From NCBI GenBank assembly GCA_945637225.1, contig CALZDE010000052.1, positions 1 to 10,559 on the forward strand: DNA of 10,559 nt, in the 5' to 3' direction. Below are positions 1 through 6,752 of this stretch, piece by piece. The notes under the pieces are model-generated. The model saw nothing but the letters and a program-made list of their open reading frames with translations. It had not been told where the DNA came from and made no database searches. The translations under genes and the position numbers were made by a program. Positions within the stretch are counted from its first letter, which is position 1. Each line of letters starts with the position of its first letter. The stretch comes from an uncultured Selenomonadaceae bacterium. GTDB taxonomy: Bacteria; Bacillota; Negativicutes; Selenomonadales; Selenomonadaceae.

Positions 1-63
1 GCTGTCATAGGAAGAAAATGCTTGTTGCATTTTCATGATTGAGGGCGTTATAAAGATATTCAG

Positions 64-95
64 CTGTGATGGAAGCAATTCTGTCACAGTTTTTT
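64..95 (+). terminator. Rho-independent terminator of an upstream gene
   Basis: An 11-bp stem (64-74 with 79-89, including two G-U pairs) closes on a GCAA tetraloop and is followed directly by six T residues (90-95). This is a classic intrinsic terminator. It should end a gene lying mostly or wholly before the window and insulate the ctsR promoter just downstream. The upstream gene cannot be identified: short open tails end at stops near 8-10, 36-38 and 40-42, and none carries a recognisable motif. Confidence 0.85.
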
Positions 96-124
96 ATTTC
101 TCAAAAGCGGATTTCAAAAAAGAC

Positions 125-153
125 TTGCAAAATGTCAAAAAGTCGAATATAAT
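125..153 (+). promoter_or_regulatory. Sigma-A-type promoter of ctsR
   Basis: A -35 box TTGCAA (125-130) and a perfect -10 box TATAAT (148-153) are separated by 17 bp, the optimal spacing for the housekeeping sigma factor. Transcription would start near 160, about 30 bases before the ctsR start codon. The spacer holds GTCAAA (134-139) and a degenerate copy AGTCGAA (141-147). These resemble half-sites of the CtsR operator, which is two RGTCAAA heptamers separated by three bases. The spacing here is one base rather than three, so autoregulation by CtsR is only a possibility. Confidence 0.8.
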
Positions 154-190
154 TAAGATAGTGATTTTGAAATATAGGGGTGAAAACTTT

Positions 191-640
191 ATGAGCAGTA
201 ATATTGCAGATTTGATAGAGGAATATATATTGCGGAGAATGGCAGAACAGCAGAATAATCAGGTAGAATTGCGCCGTAACGATATTGCCGGAGAAATTTC
301 CTGTGCGCCATCCCAGATAAGCTATGTATTAAATACACGTTTTACGCATGACAAGGGTTTTACTGTAGAGTCACGCCGTGGCCTTGGCGGTTTTATCCGC
401 ATTGTCCGTGTGCCTATGAAGGATGTTATATATCAGGATATGCTGGACGCTATAGATGAAAATACGGAATATGATGAAATTCAGTCCATGATTCGCTATC
501 TCATTCAGAGTAAGCTTATATCTACACGTGAAGGAGCGATAATTCTTCAGACGGTCCGCTGTGCTTATGATGATATGGAGCCTGAGAAGCGTGTTAATAT
601 GCTGAAAACGATTTTTGTGACACTTATTCATTTTGCATAG
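191..640 (+). CDS. ctsR: CtsR, class III heat-shock gene repressor
   Basis: This is a winged-helix repressor that in Firmicutes binds direct heptamer repeats upstream of clp protease and chaperone genes and is released on heat or protein stress. The 149-residue product matches the usual length of about 150. The N-terminal part resembles Bacillus CtsR throughout: a helix-turn-helix around residues 29-50 (including PSQISYVLNTRF), then the wing at 60-71. A helical C-terminal domain follows. The start is ATG 191, with AGGGGTGA (176-183) at good spacing; extending the frame upstream to 35 would cross the promoter and terminator. The wing reads RRGLGGFIRI where Bacillus has KRGGGGYIRI, so residue 65 is leucine instead of a glycine of the loop implicated in heat sensing. 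The usual downstream partners mcsA, mcsB and clpC are missing, and radA follows after 8 bases. Confidence 0.95.
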   Translation: MSSNIADLIEEYILRRMAEQQNNQVELRRNDIAGEISCAPSQISYVLNTRFTHDKGFTVESRRGLGGFIRIVRVPMKDVIYQDMLDAIDENTEYDEIQSMIRYLIQSKLISTREGAIILQTVRCAYDDMEPEKRVNMLKTIFVTLIHFA

Positions 641-648
641 GAGCGGTT

Positions 649-2046
649 ATGGCAGGTAAGAAAAATAAAACGATGTATGTCTGTCAGCAGTGTGGCTACG
701 ATTCTCCGAAGTGGATGGGGCGGTGTCCTGGGTGCGGTCAATGGAATACCATGGCAGAGGAAATTGTCAAAAAGGAAGCGGATTCACGTCAGCAGGGACT
801 CAGCCTTGGACTTTCTGATTCAAGTAAGCCATGCTCTATTTCTGATGTAGCATTGGAGGATTTACCTCGTCTTAATACTGGTTCCAGCGAGCTGGACAGG
901 GTTTTAGGTGGTGGCATTATTCCCGGCTCTATGGTGCTTATCGTAGGCGACCCAGGCATTGGCAAGTCAAGCCTTACACTGAAGGTATGCGCCAATGAAG
1001 CTAATAATGGCCGCAGGGTTCTGTATGTTACCGGTGAGGAAAGCATTCGTCAGGTACGCATGAGGGCAGACCGTTTAGAAGCAGTAGCAGATGGCCTTAT
1101 GGTGGTAAGCGAGACAAATCTTGAAACCATCGAGAAGCATATCGAGGAAATTAAGCCTGAGATTCTCGTAATAGACTCCATACAGACTATTTTCCGCCCC
1201 GATGTGCAGAGCGCACCGGGCAGTGTGAGCCAGGTCAGGGAATGTGCAGTGGAAATTCTCAGGGTAGCCAAGACAAATGGCATTGCGGCCTTTATTGTCG
1301 GCCATGTTACTAAAGACGGCACTTTGGCTGGTCCAAGGGTACTTGAACATATAGTCGATACAGTGCTTTATTTTGAAGGCGGTAATAATTCTGAGTACCG
1401 TATATTGAGGGCGGTAAAGAACCGCTTTGGCAGTACCAATGAAATAGGCCTGTTTGAAATGCGTGATATTGGACTTGTGGATGTACCTGATGCTTCCAAG
1501 CTGTTTCTTTCTGAGCGTACTGAGGAAGAAGGAAGTATCATAGTGCCTACCGTAGAGGGAACAAGACCTCTTTTGGTGGAAATTCAGGCATTAGTGGCGC
1601 AGACGCCATACGTACCACCGCACCGTACCTCTGATTCTGTGGATATTAAGCGGTTACAGCTTTTATTGGCAGTACTGGAAAAGAGAGTACATCTTTCCAT
1701 GGGTGCCTGTGATGTGTATGTGAAGGTCGCAGGCGGTATACGCATTGATGAGCCGGCCAGTGATTTGGGTATTTGTGTAGCGATGGCATCGAGCTTTGCA
1801 GGCCGTCAGCTTCGTCCTCAGACAGTTGTGTTTGGCGAGGTGGGGCTATCAGGCGAGGTAAGGGCTGTAAGTCAGGCAGAGGGAAGAATAAGGGAGGCCG
1901 CACGCCTTGGATTTAATAATATAGTGCTGCCTCTGAAAAATCTTCGTCAGCTCACATCACTTGATACAAAGGCTTTGGGAGTAAAGCTTTATGGTGTTGC
2001 CAGCCTTACGGATGCATTGAAGGCAGCTATGCCAAGAGAACAGTAG
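649..2046 (+). CDS. radA: RadA, DNA repair ATPase/helicase (Sms)
   Basis: RadA is a RecA-like ATPase that drives branch migration of recombination intermediates and helps repair stalled forks in the cytoplasm. The 465-residue product has the full family architecture. An N-terminal C4 zinc finger uses Cys12, Cys15, Cys26 and Cys29. The Walker A motif GDPGIGKS lies at about 100-107 and the Walker B ILVIDS at about 172-177. The RadA-specific KNRFG motif is at about 257-261, and a Lon-like C-terminal domain runs from about residue 290 to the end. ATG 649 is preceded by AGGAG (639-643), which overlaps the ctsR stop codon, so the two genes are probably cotranscribed and translationally linked. The clpC-radA-disA order of Bacillus is not kept: ctsR lies directly upstream and carD follows, with no disA. 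Confidence 0.97.
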   Translation: MAGKKNKTMYVCQQCGYDSPKWMGRCPGCGQWNTMAEEIVKKEADSRQQGLSLGLSDSSKPCSISDVALEDLPRLNTGSSELDRVLGGGIIPGSMVLIVGDPGIGKSSLTLKVCANEANNGRRVLYVTGEESIRQVRMRADRLEAVADGLMVVSETNLETIEKHIEEIKPEILVIDSIQTIFRPDVQSAPGSVSQVRECAVEILRVAKTNGIAAFIVGHVTKDGTLAGPRVLEHIVDTVLYFEGGNNSEYRILRAVKNRFGSTNEIGLFEMRDIGLVDVPDASKLFLSERTEEEGSIIVPTVEGTRPLLVEIQALVAQTPYVPPHRTSDSVDIKRLQLLLAVLEKRVHLSMGACDVYVKVAGGIRIDEPASDLGICVAMASSFAGRQLRPQTVVFGEVGLSGEVRAVSQAEGRIREAARLGFNNIVLPLKNLRQLTSLDTKALGVKLYGVASLTDALKAAMPREQ

Positions 2047-2078
2047 GCAAGGGTTTTCTTTATTTTTTCAGAAATTTG

Positions 2079-2087
2079 TGGTATAAT
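2079..2087 (+). promoter_or_regulatory. Extended -10 promoter before carD
   Basis: TGG followed by TATAAT (2082-2087) forms an extended -10 element. No good -35 box is visible at 17 bp upstream, where the sequence is T-rich (TTTATT at 2059-2064). Transcription would begin near 2094, leaving a short leader before carD. This suggests that carD and the PIN-TRAM gene have their own promoter besides read-through from ctsR-radA. Confidence 0.65.
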
Positions 2088-2117
2088 ACATAAATAGACA
2101 AGTTAATATTGTTTTTT

Positions 2118-2124
2118 GGGGGTG
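2118..2124 (+). promoter_or_regulatory. Ribosome binding site deciding the carD start
   Basis: GGGGGTG, inside a G-rich run flanked by T tracts, can pair with the 16S rRNA tail like GGAGGTG with one G-U pair. It lies six bases before TTG 2131, which favours this codon over the TTG at 2116 that overlaps the site itself. TTG 2134 is the next alternative. Confidence 0.6.
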
Positions 2125-2130
2125 GGGTTT

Positions 2131-2619
2131 TTGTTGCAGATTGGTGATAAGGTCGTTTATCCTATGCATGGTGCAGGCGTGATAGAAAGTATGGAAACCC
2201 GTGAGATCATGGGAGAGGAAAAGCTTTACTACGTTTTGAAGCTGCCTATGGGCAATATGACAGTGATGATTCCCGTTGATAATGTCGAGAACATTGGCTT
2301 AAGGGAGATTAGTTCCCCCCAGCAGGTGGAAAAGGTAAAGGAAGTTTTGAAGGAAAAGCCTGTCAAGACTCAGGGAAGCTGGAATAAGAGGTTTCATGCA
2401 AATCTTGACCAGCTGAAAACAGGCGATATTCTGGAGGTCGCAGCTGTAGCACGCAATCTGATATTGCAGGACAGAAGAAGGCGTATCTCAAGTGGTGAAA
2501 GAAGACTTTTGGAGCAGGCAAAGCAGATAATTATCAGTGAACTCGTTTTTGCCTGTGATATGACAGCCGTAGAGGTTGAAAATTGGATTATGGAACAGTT
2601 GAAGGGTAACAGCTTCTAA
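2131..2619 (+). CDS. carD: CarD/CdnL family RNA polymerase-binding regulator
   Basis: CarD-type proteins bind the RNA polymerase beta subunit through an N-terminal Tudor-like domain, which is also found in Mfd. They stabilise open promoter complexes, often at rRNA and other housekeeping promoters. The N-terminus reads MLQIGDKVVYPMHGAG, a typical opening for the family, with the interaction domain spanning roughly residues 1-60. The rest, to residue 162, is helical and matches the DNA-contacting C-terminal domain, including the segment DRRRRISSGERRLLEQA. Total length fits the family norm of about 160. TTG 2131 is chosen because it gives the conserved N-terminus and good spacing to the GGGGGTG site; longer reading adds residues encoded by the ribosome binding site. 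The gene has its own extended -10 promoter and lies upstream of the PIN-TRAM gene. Assignment to the family is firm; target promoters are unknown. Confidence 0.93.
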   Translation: MLQIGDKVVYPMHGAGVIESMETREIMGEEKLYYVLKLPMGNMTVMIPVDNVENIGLREISSPQQVEKVKEVLKEKPVKTQGSWNKRFHANLDQLKTGDILEVAAVARNLILQDRRRRISSGERRLLEQAKQIIISELVFACDMTAVEVENWIMEQLKGNSF

Positions 2620-2649
2620 TCTGTTTGATGATAATAGAATAATTTTGAA

Positions 2650-2658
2650 AGGAGGTGA
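2650..2658 (+). promoter_or_regulatory. Ribosome binding site deciding the PIN-TRAM start
   Basis: AGGAGGTGA is a nearly perfect match to the 16S rRNA anti-Shine-Dalgarno tail. The GTG inside it (2655-2657) is therefore part of the site and unlikely to be the start. TTG 2664 (five bases downstream) and GTG 2661 (two bases downstream) are the candidates. TTG 2664 fits spacing best and gives the M-L-x-K opening common in this family. Confidence 0.7.
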
Positions 2659-2663
2659 GAGTG

Positions 2664-3854
2664 TTGCTGGATAAAGTGCTACGATTTTTTGTAGTGGCTT
2701 TTATGGCAATTGTTGGCGGCGGTCTGATGCATTTAGCTAGTCCATTAATAGCGGAGTTTTTATCCTTTGAGATGGGAAGCTCTACTTCTGAACCTTTTCA
2801 GATTCCATTGGCAGATGCGCTCAGTGTTCTTATCGGCGTAATTGCAGGTGGATTGATAGGTTATTTTTCTTCACCATTTTTAACAGCTACCCTGAGAAGA
2901 TTTTCACTTTGGGTAGAAAAGCAGATTAATAAAATGCCATTTTCTGACGTAGTTGCAGGAGTAGTGGGACTGGCAATTGGTCTTATAATTGCAAATTTAA
3001 TAGGAGTAGCCTTTGCTAATATACCAGTAGTAGGAAGCTATATACCGGTAATTTTTAGCATAGTGTTTGGTTATTTAGGCATTCATATAGTTGTAAAAAA
3101 GCAGAAGGAAATCGCTGATTTAATACGTGCTGTGCCAAAGTGGATCAAGGAATCCAAGTCAAAGCATGAGAACCATGATTCTGACAAAAAGGAAAGTGAT
3201 AACAAGGCAGAGAAGGAGAAGGAAGCAGTAGCAGAAAATACTGTAAATAATGTTTCCTTAAAGCTTCTTGATACCAGTGTTATCATTGATGGACGTATTG
3301 CGGACATTTGCCGTACAGGATTTATTGAAGGCAAGCTTCTGATACCTGTATTTGTGTTGGAGGAACTGCAGCATATTGCGGATTCCGCTGATGCATTGAA
3401 GAGGGTGCGTGGCCGCCGTGGTCTTGATGTTTTACAGCGTCTCCGTACTGAGTATGGCATGCTGATAGAAATCATCAACGAGGACTATGACGACATTACA
3501 GAGGTAGATTCCAAATTAGTCCGCATGGGACAGCTTAAGGGAGCGAAGATCATTACAAATGACTTCAATCTCAATAAGGTTTCTGAACTTAGGGGAGTTC
3601 CGGTCCTTAACATCAACGAGCTTTCCAATGCTGTAAAGCCGGTAGTAATTCCTGGTGAGACTATGCATGTAACAGTAGTAAAGGAAGGTAAGGAGCATAA
3701 TCAGGGTGTAGCATACCTTGATGATGGCACTATGATTGTGGTAGAGAATGGCAGACGTTTTATGAATGAAGCCATTCAGGTAGAAGTTACTTCTGCCTTA
3801 CAGACTGCGGCTGGCAGAATGATTTTTGCAAAGCCGATAGTCAGTGTTGCATGA
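2664..3854 (+). CDS. Membrane-anchored PIN and TRAM domain protein (YacL-like)
   Basis: This is the homologue of Bacillus YacL, a membrane protein with a PIN nuclease-like domain and a TRAM RNA-binding domain. The exact substrate is not established for this family. In the 396-residue product, four hydrophobic segments lie at about 7-29, 50-70, 96-117 and 122-144. A charged linker follows at about 162-197. The PIN domain (about 199-320) has the expected acidic residues Asp203 (LLDTSVIIDGR), Glu234, Asp282 and Asp300 (ITNDF), so the nuclease site looks intact. The TRAM domain occupies about 329-390. TTG 2664 is preferred because AGGAGGTGA ends five bases before it. The gene follows carD by 44 bases and is closed by a terminator, so carD and this gene form the end of a transcription unit. 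Its usual Bacillus neighbour disA is absent. Confidence 0.92.
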   Translation: MLDKVLRFFVVAFMAIVGGGLMHLASPLIAEFLSFEMGSSTSEPFQIPLADALSVLIGVIAGGLIGYFSSPFLTATLRRFSLWVEKQINKMPFSDVVAGVVGLAIGLIIANLIGVAFANIPVVGSYIPVIFSIVFGYLGIHIVVKKQKEIADLIRAVPKWIKESKSKHENHDSDKKESDNKAEKEKEAVAENTVNNVSLKLLDTSVIIDGRIADICRTGFIEGKLLIPVFVLEELQHIADSADALKRVRGRRGLDVLQRLRTEYGMLIEIINEDYDDITEVDSKLVRMGQLKGAKIITNDFNLNKVSELRGVPVLNINELSNAVKPVVIPGETMHVTVVKEGKEHNQGVAYLDDGTMIVVENGRRFMNEAIQVEVTSALQTAAGRMIFAKPIVSVA

Positions 3855-3881
3855 GTGTTAAAAGAAATGAAAGTTAAAGAA

Positions 3882-3914
3882 AATTCTGCTGGTGTATGCT
3901 GGCAGGATTTTTTT
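3882..3914 (+). terminator. Rho-independent terminator after the PIN-TRAM gene
   Basis: An 11-bp imperfect stem (3882-3892 with 3899-3909, three G-U pairs) with the loop TGTATG is followed by a T run (3908-3914). It ends the ctsR-radA-carD-PIN/TRAM transcription and separates it from the ispD operon, whose promoter begins 16 bases later. Confidence 0.8.
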
Positions 3915-3929
3915 GTTCAGTAAGCAGTA

Positions 3930-3958
3930 TTGAAATTTTTAGGCTGTTTTGTTATACT
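3930..3958 (+). promoter_or_regulatory. Sigma-A-type promoter of the ispD operon
   Basis: TTGAAA (3930-3935) and TATACT (3953-3958) are separated by exactly 17 bp. The start point would fall near 3965, about 35 bases before ispD. The next recognisable promoter on this strand is before sigH, so this one probably drives ispD through rlmB, including the inserted YrbL-like gene. Confidence 0.82.
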
Positions 3959-3985
3959 ATATCTTATGAAAGAATTATGATTGAG

Positions 3986-3991
3986 AGGGGG
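3986..3991 (+). promoter_or_regulatory. Ribosome binding site deciding the ispD start
   Basis: AGGGGG ends seven bases before TTG 3999. The in-frame TTG at 3981 overlaps the region just before this site, has no upstream purine-rich match of its own, and would add six residues not seen at the start of IspD proteins. Confidence 0.65.
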
Positions 3992-3998
3992 CGGTTTC

Positions 3999-4778
3999 TT
4001 GGTAACGGCGATTTTTCCAGCGGCAGGTCAGGGAAAGAGAATGCAGGCTGGCATGAATAAGGTCTTTATGGAATTGGCTGGTATGCCTATATTCATTCGT
4101 ACCCTTTTGAAATTTTCCGGTTGTGATGCCATAGATAAACTGATAGTGGTTGTCGGCCGTGATGAAGTGGATTTTATTAAGGGAATTATTGGCAGGGTGC
4201 CAGGCCTTAAGCCTTATAAGGTGGTGGCAGGCGGTTCTGAGCGTCAATATTCTGTACGTAATGGACTGGCGGCAGTAGACCCTGAGACAGAGGTGGTGCT
4301 GGTGCATGATGCGGCTAGGCCTCTTGTTTCGGAGGAAACTATTCTGGCGACTATTGAAGCGGCGAAAAAGGTTGGCGGTGCAGTAGCTGGTGTTCCTGCA
4401 AAAAATACTATCAAGGTCTGTGATGATAATGCCATGGTGCAGTCTACTCCAGACAGACGGTTTCTTTGGGAGGTACAGACACCACAGGGATTCCGCTTAA
4501 ATACTTTGATGAAGGCTCATGAATTAGCGGCAAGAGAGGATTTTCTCGGCACCGATGAAGCAAGCCTGGTAGAGCGTATGGGTGAACCAGTGCAGATTGT
4601 CATGAGTGATTACAAAAATATCAAGATTACCACGCCAGAGGATATCGTCATTGCAGAGGCATTTCTCCGTTCAGACATGGCAGGCAGGGCAATAAATACT
4701 GTGCAGGAGAAAATGAACGATATTGTCGGCATGGCGAATGTTTTGAAGGATAAATTTTTTAATAAAAGAGTGGAATAG
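3999..4778 (+). CDS. ispD: IspD, 2-C-methyl-D-erythritol 4-phosphate cytidylyltransferase
   Basis: IspD transfers CMP from CTP to 2-C-methyl-D-erythritol 4-phosphate in the non-mevalonate (MEP) isoprenoid pathway. The 259-residue product begins MVTAIFPAAGQGKRM, the nucleotide-binding signature with the glycine-rich loop and a conserved Lys at residue 21 (NKVF). Further family motifs are LVHDAARPLVS at about 101-111, QTPQGF at about 160-165, GTDEASLVE at about 184-192 and KNIKITTPED at about 206-215. The start is TTG 3999, chosen for the AGGGGG site and the conserved N-terminus. The protein is some 25 residues longer than usual, with a C-terminal helical tail after about residue 230. ispF begins 8 bases after the stop, and the two enzymes act two steps apart in the same pathway. 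Confidence 0.96.
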   Translation: MVTAIFPAAGQGKRMQAGMNKVFMELAGMPIFIRTLLKFSGCDAIDKLIVVVGRDEVDFIKGIIGRVPGLKPYKVVAGGSERQYSVRNGLAAVDPETEVVLVHDAARPLVSEETILATIEAAKKVGGAVAGVPAKNTIKVCDDNAMVQSTPDRRFLWEVQTPQGFRLNTLMKAHELAAREDFLGTDEASLVERMGEPVQIVMSDYKNIKITTPEDIVIAEAFLRSDMAGRAINTVQEKMNDIVGMANVLKDKFFNKRVE

Positions 4779-4786
4779 GTGAAAAT

Positions 4787-5266
4787 ATGATAAGAGTAGG
4801 ACAGGGCTATGATGTTCATAAGCTGGTTGAAGGCAGAAAGCTGATTATAGGCGGTGTGGAAATTCCTCATACCTTGGGGCTTTTGGGGCATTCTGATGCG
4901 GATGTGCTTTTGCATGCCATTTCTGATGCAGTTTTAGGGGCGGCGGCTCTTGGAGATATAGGCAAGCATTTTCCTGATACCGATCCTCAGTTTAAGGGTG
5001 CAGACAGTCTGAAATTACTGGAGCATTGTGCTAAGCTGGTTAAGGAAAAGGGGTATCGTATCAATAACGTAGATGCGACAATTGTAGCACAGAAGCCAAA
5101 GATGGCACCTCATATTGATACCATGCGGGCAAATATTGCAAGGGTATTAGGTGTAGATGTGGACCAGGTAAATGTGAAGGCTACGACAGAGGAAAAATTA
5201 GGCTTTACAGGTCAGGAGCTTGGTATTTCTTCTTATGCAGTGGCATGCTTAGAAAACGATAAATAA
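4787..5266 (+). CDS. ispF: IspF, 2-C-methyl-D-erythritol 2,4-cyclodiphosphate synthase
   Basis: IspF converts 4-diphosphocytidyl-2-C-methyl-D-erythritol 2-phosphate to the 2,4-cyclodiphosphate with release of CMP, in the MEP pathway; the family is a homotrimer. The 159-residue length is typical. The zinc ligands Asp9 and His11 (GYDVHKL) and His43 (VLLHAISDA) are present. So are GHSDAD at 34-39, the GDIGKHFPDTD loop at about 57-67 and the C-terminal TTEEKLGFTGQ motif. ATG 4787 follows AGGTGA (4777-4782), which overlaps the ispD stop, so the pair is tightly coupled. cysS follows 18 bases later; gltX and cysE, which lie between ispF and cysS in Bacillus, are absent. Confidence 0.97.
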   Translation: MIRVGQGYDVHKLVEGRKLIIGGVEIPHTLGLLGHSDADVLLHAISDAVLGAAALGDIGKHFPDTDPQFKGADSLKLLEHCAKLVKEKGYRINNVDATIVAQKPKMAPHIDTMRANIARVLGVDVDQVNVKATTEEKLGFTGQELGISSYAVACLENDK

Positions 5267-5284
5267 AAATAGAGGAGTTTTTCC

Positions 5285-6745
5285 ATGTTAAAGGTATATA
5301 ATACATTAAAAAGAGAAAAGGTAGAGTTTAAGCCATTAGTTGAAGGCAAGGTAGGCATGTATGTCTGCGGTGTTACTCCATACAACTATCCTCATATCGG
5401 CAATGCCCGTCCTTTTGTAACCTGGGACGTAATTAAGCGTTATCTCCGCAAGCGTGGCTATGAGGTAAAGCACGTTCAGAACTTTACTGATATGGACGAC
5501 AAGATTATCAAGGCGGCTAATACTGAGGGTGTAGAGTGGAATGTCATCACTGACCGCTACATCAAGGGTTATTTTGAGTCTATGGACGCTTTAAATGTTC
5601 AGAGAGCAGATATTTATCCAAAGGTAACGGAGCATATCCCAGAAATTATCGCTATGGTGCAGAAGCTTATTGATAACGGCTATGGCTATGAAATTGATGG
5701 CGATGTTTATTTCAGTGTAGAGAAATTCTCTGAATATGGTAAATTAAGTGGCAGAAAATTAGAGGATATGATGGCTGGTGCCCGTGTTGAGGTAGATACC
5801 CGCAAGAAAAATCCTATGGATTTCGCCCTGTGGAAGTCAGCAAAGCCTGGTGAACCATATTGGGAGAGTCCTTGGGGCAAGGGTCGTCCTGGCTGGCATA
5901 TCGAGTGCTCTACCATGTCACTGAAGTATCTCGGTGAGACTTTTGATTTCCATGGCGGTGGCAGTGACCTTATCTTCCCACATCATGAAAATGAAATTGC
6001 ACAGTCTCAGTGCTGCAACGAAAATTATAACAGCTTTGCTCAGTACTGGCTCCATAATGGCTTTATTACCATTGATGGCGAGAAAATGAGTAAGTCATTA
6101 AATAACTTCTTTACCGTTCCAGATATTTTGAAGGAATATCCAGGTGAGGTAGTACGTTTCTTTATTTTGAGAACTCATTACAGAAGCCCATTGGATTTTG
6201 ACCGTGACCGCATTAAGGAAGCTCAGGCAGGTCTTTTGAGACTCAGAAAGGCATGGGACAATGCTCAGGAACTGATTGAGAAGTACACAGATAAGAAGCT
6301 GGAAAGCAAGGATGGTGCCTTTGCTGAATTAGTTGAGCTGGCAGACAAGGCAGAGAAGGATTTCTATGAAGCTATGGATGATGACTTCAACACCGCTCTG
6401 GCTATCGGTTATCTCTTTACTTTGGCTAAGGACATCAATATTTATTACAATAAGGTACAGAATGAGGGTGCCGCTTACGATGCGGAAAGCTTTGGCCGTC
6501 TCTATGATGTGTATGCAGGTATTGCTGGCGTAATTGGTATTTTTGAAGGCTCTTTGGAAATGCCAGCAGAAGAAAATGCAGAGGATGGCTTGTCTGCTGA
6601 AGCTATCGAAGCACTTATTCAGGAACGTCTGGAGGCCCGCAAGTCTAAGAACTGGGCAAGGGCAGACGAAATCCGCAACAGCCTGAAGGAGCAGGGAATA
6701 ATTTTAGAGGACTCTGCTGCTGGTACTAAGTGGCATAGAGCGTGA
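5285..6745 (+). CDS. cysS: CysS, cysteinyl-tRNA synthetase
   Basis: CysS charges tRNA-Cys with cysteine, using ATP, as a class I aminoacyl-tRNA synthetase. The 486-residue product has the HIGH-type motif HIGN (37-40) and KMSKS (267-271). Zinc ligands that recognise the cysteine thiol match those of the E. coli enzyme: Cys28, Cys208, His233 and Glu237. The DALR-type helical anticodon-binding region covers roughly 340-460, ending in the conserved segment RKSKNWARADEIRNSL and a short tail. ATG 5285 is preceded by GAGGAG. The gene has slightly higher G+C and favours codons such as CGT and CGC, consistent with strong expression. mrnC starts 7 bases after the stop, the order seen widely in Firmicutes. 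Confidence 0.98.
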   Translation: MLKVYNTLKREKVEFKPLVEGKVGMYVCGVTPYNYPHIGNARPFVTWDVIKRYLRKRGYEVKHVQNFTDMDDKIIKAANTEGVEWNVITDRYIKGYFESMDALNVQRADIYPKVTEHIPEIIAMVQKLIDNGYGYEIDGDVYFSVEKFSEYGKLSGRKLEDMMAGARVEVDTRKKNPMDFALWKSAKPGEPYWESPWGKGRPGWHIECSTMSLKYLGETFDFHGGGSDLIFPHHENEIAQSQCCNENYNSFAQYWLHNGFITIDGEKMSKSLNNFFTVPDILKEYPGEVVRFFILRTHYRSPLDFDRDRIKEAQAGLLRLRKAWDNAQELIEKYTDKKLESKDGAFAELVELADKAEKDFYEAMDDDFNTALAIGYLFTLAKDINIYYNKVQNEGAAYDAESFGRLYDVYAGIAGVIGIFEGSLEMPAEENAEDGLSAEAIEALIQERLEARKSKNWARADEIRNSLKEQGIILEDSAAGTKWHRA

Positions 6746-6752
6746 GGCTGAT

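Noticed and set aside
1..42. C-terminal end of an upstream gene
   Set aside because: Three short + strand tails end at different stops and none has a motif, so the true frame cannot be chosen. Only the following terminator supports a gene there.
35..190. In-frame upstream extension of ctsR to an ATG at 35
   Set aside because: The extension crosses a strong terminator hairpin and the -35/-10 boxes and encodes nothing like CtsR. ATG 191 has a good ribosome site and the conserved N-terminus.
2112..2134. G-rich run before carD as a G-quadruplex
   Set aside because: Only two G tracts are present (five and four G), too few for an intramolecular quadruplex. The run is explained as a ribosome binding site.
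2629..2640. Possible -10 box (GATAAT) before the PIN-TRAM gene
   Set aside because: No acceptable -35 box lies 16-18 bp upstream, and AT-rich sequence in a 44-base gap produces such matches easily.
3083..3478. Open frame of 131 codons on the minus strand inside the PIN-TRAM gene
   Set aside because: Its product is low-complexity (rich in Ser and Phe) and mirrors the charged linker and PIN domain; it has no family motif and the + strand gene is certain.
6333..6533. Open frame of 66 codons on the + strand in another frame inside cysS
   Set aside because: It overlaps conserved cysS coding sequence fully, and its hydrophobic product comes from reading the charged helical region out of frame.
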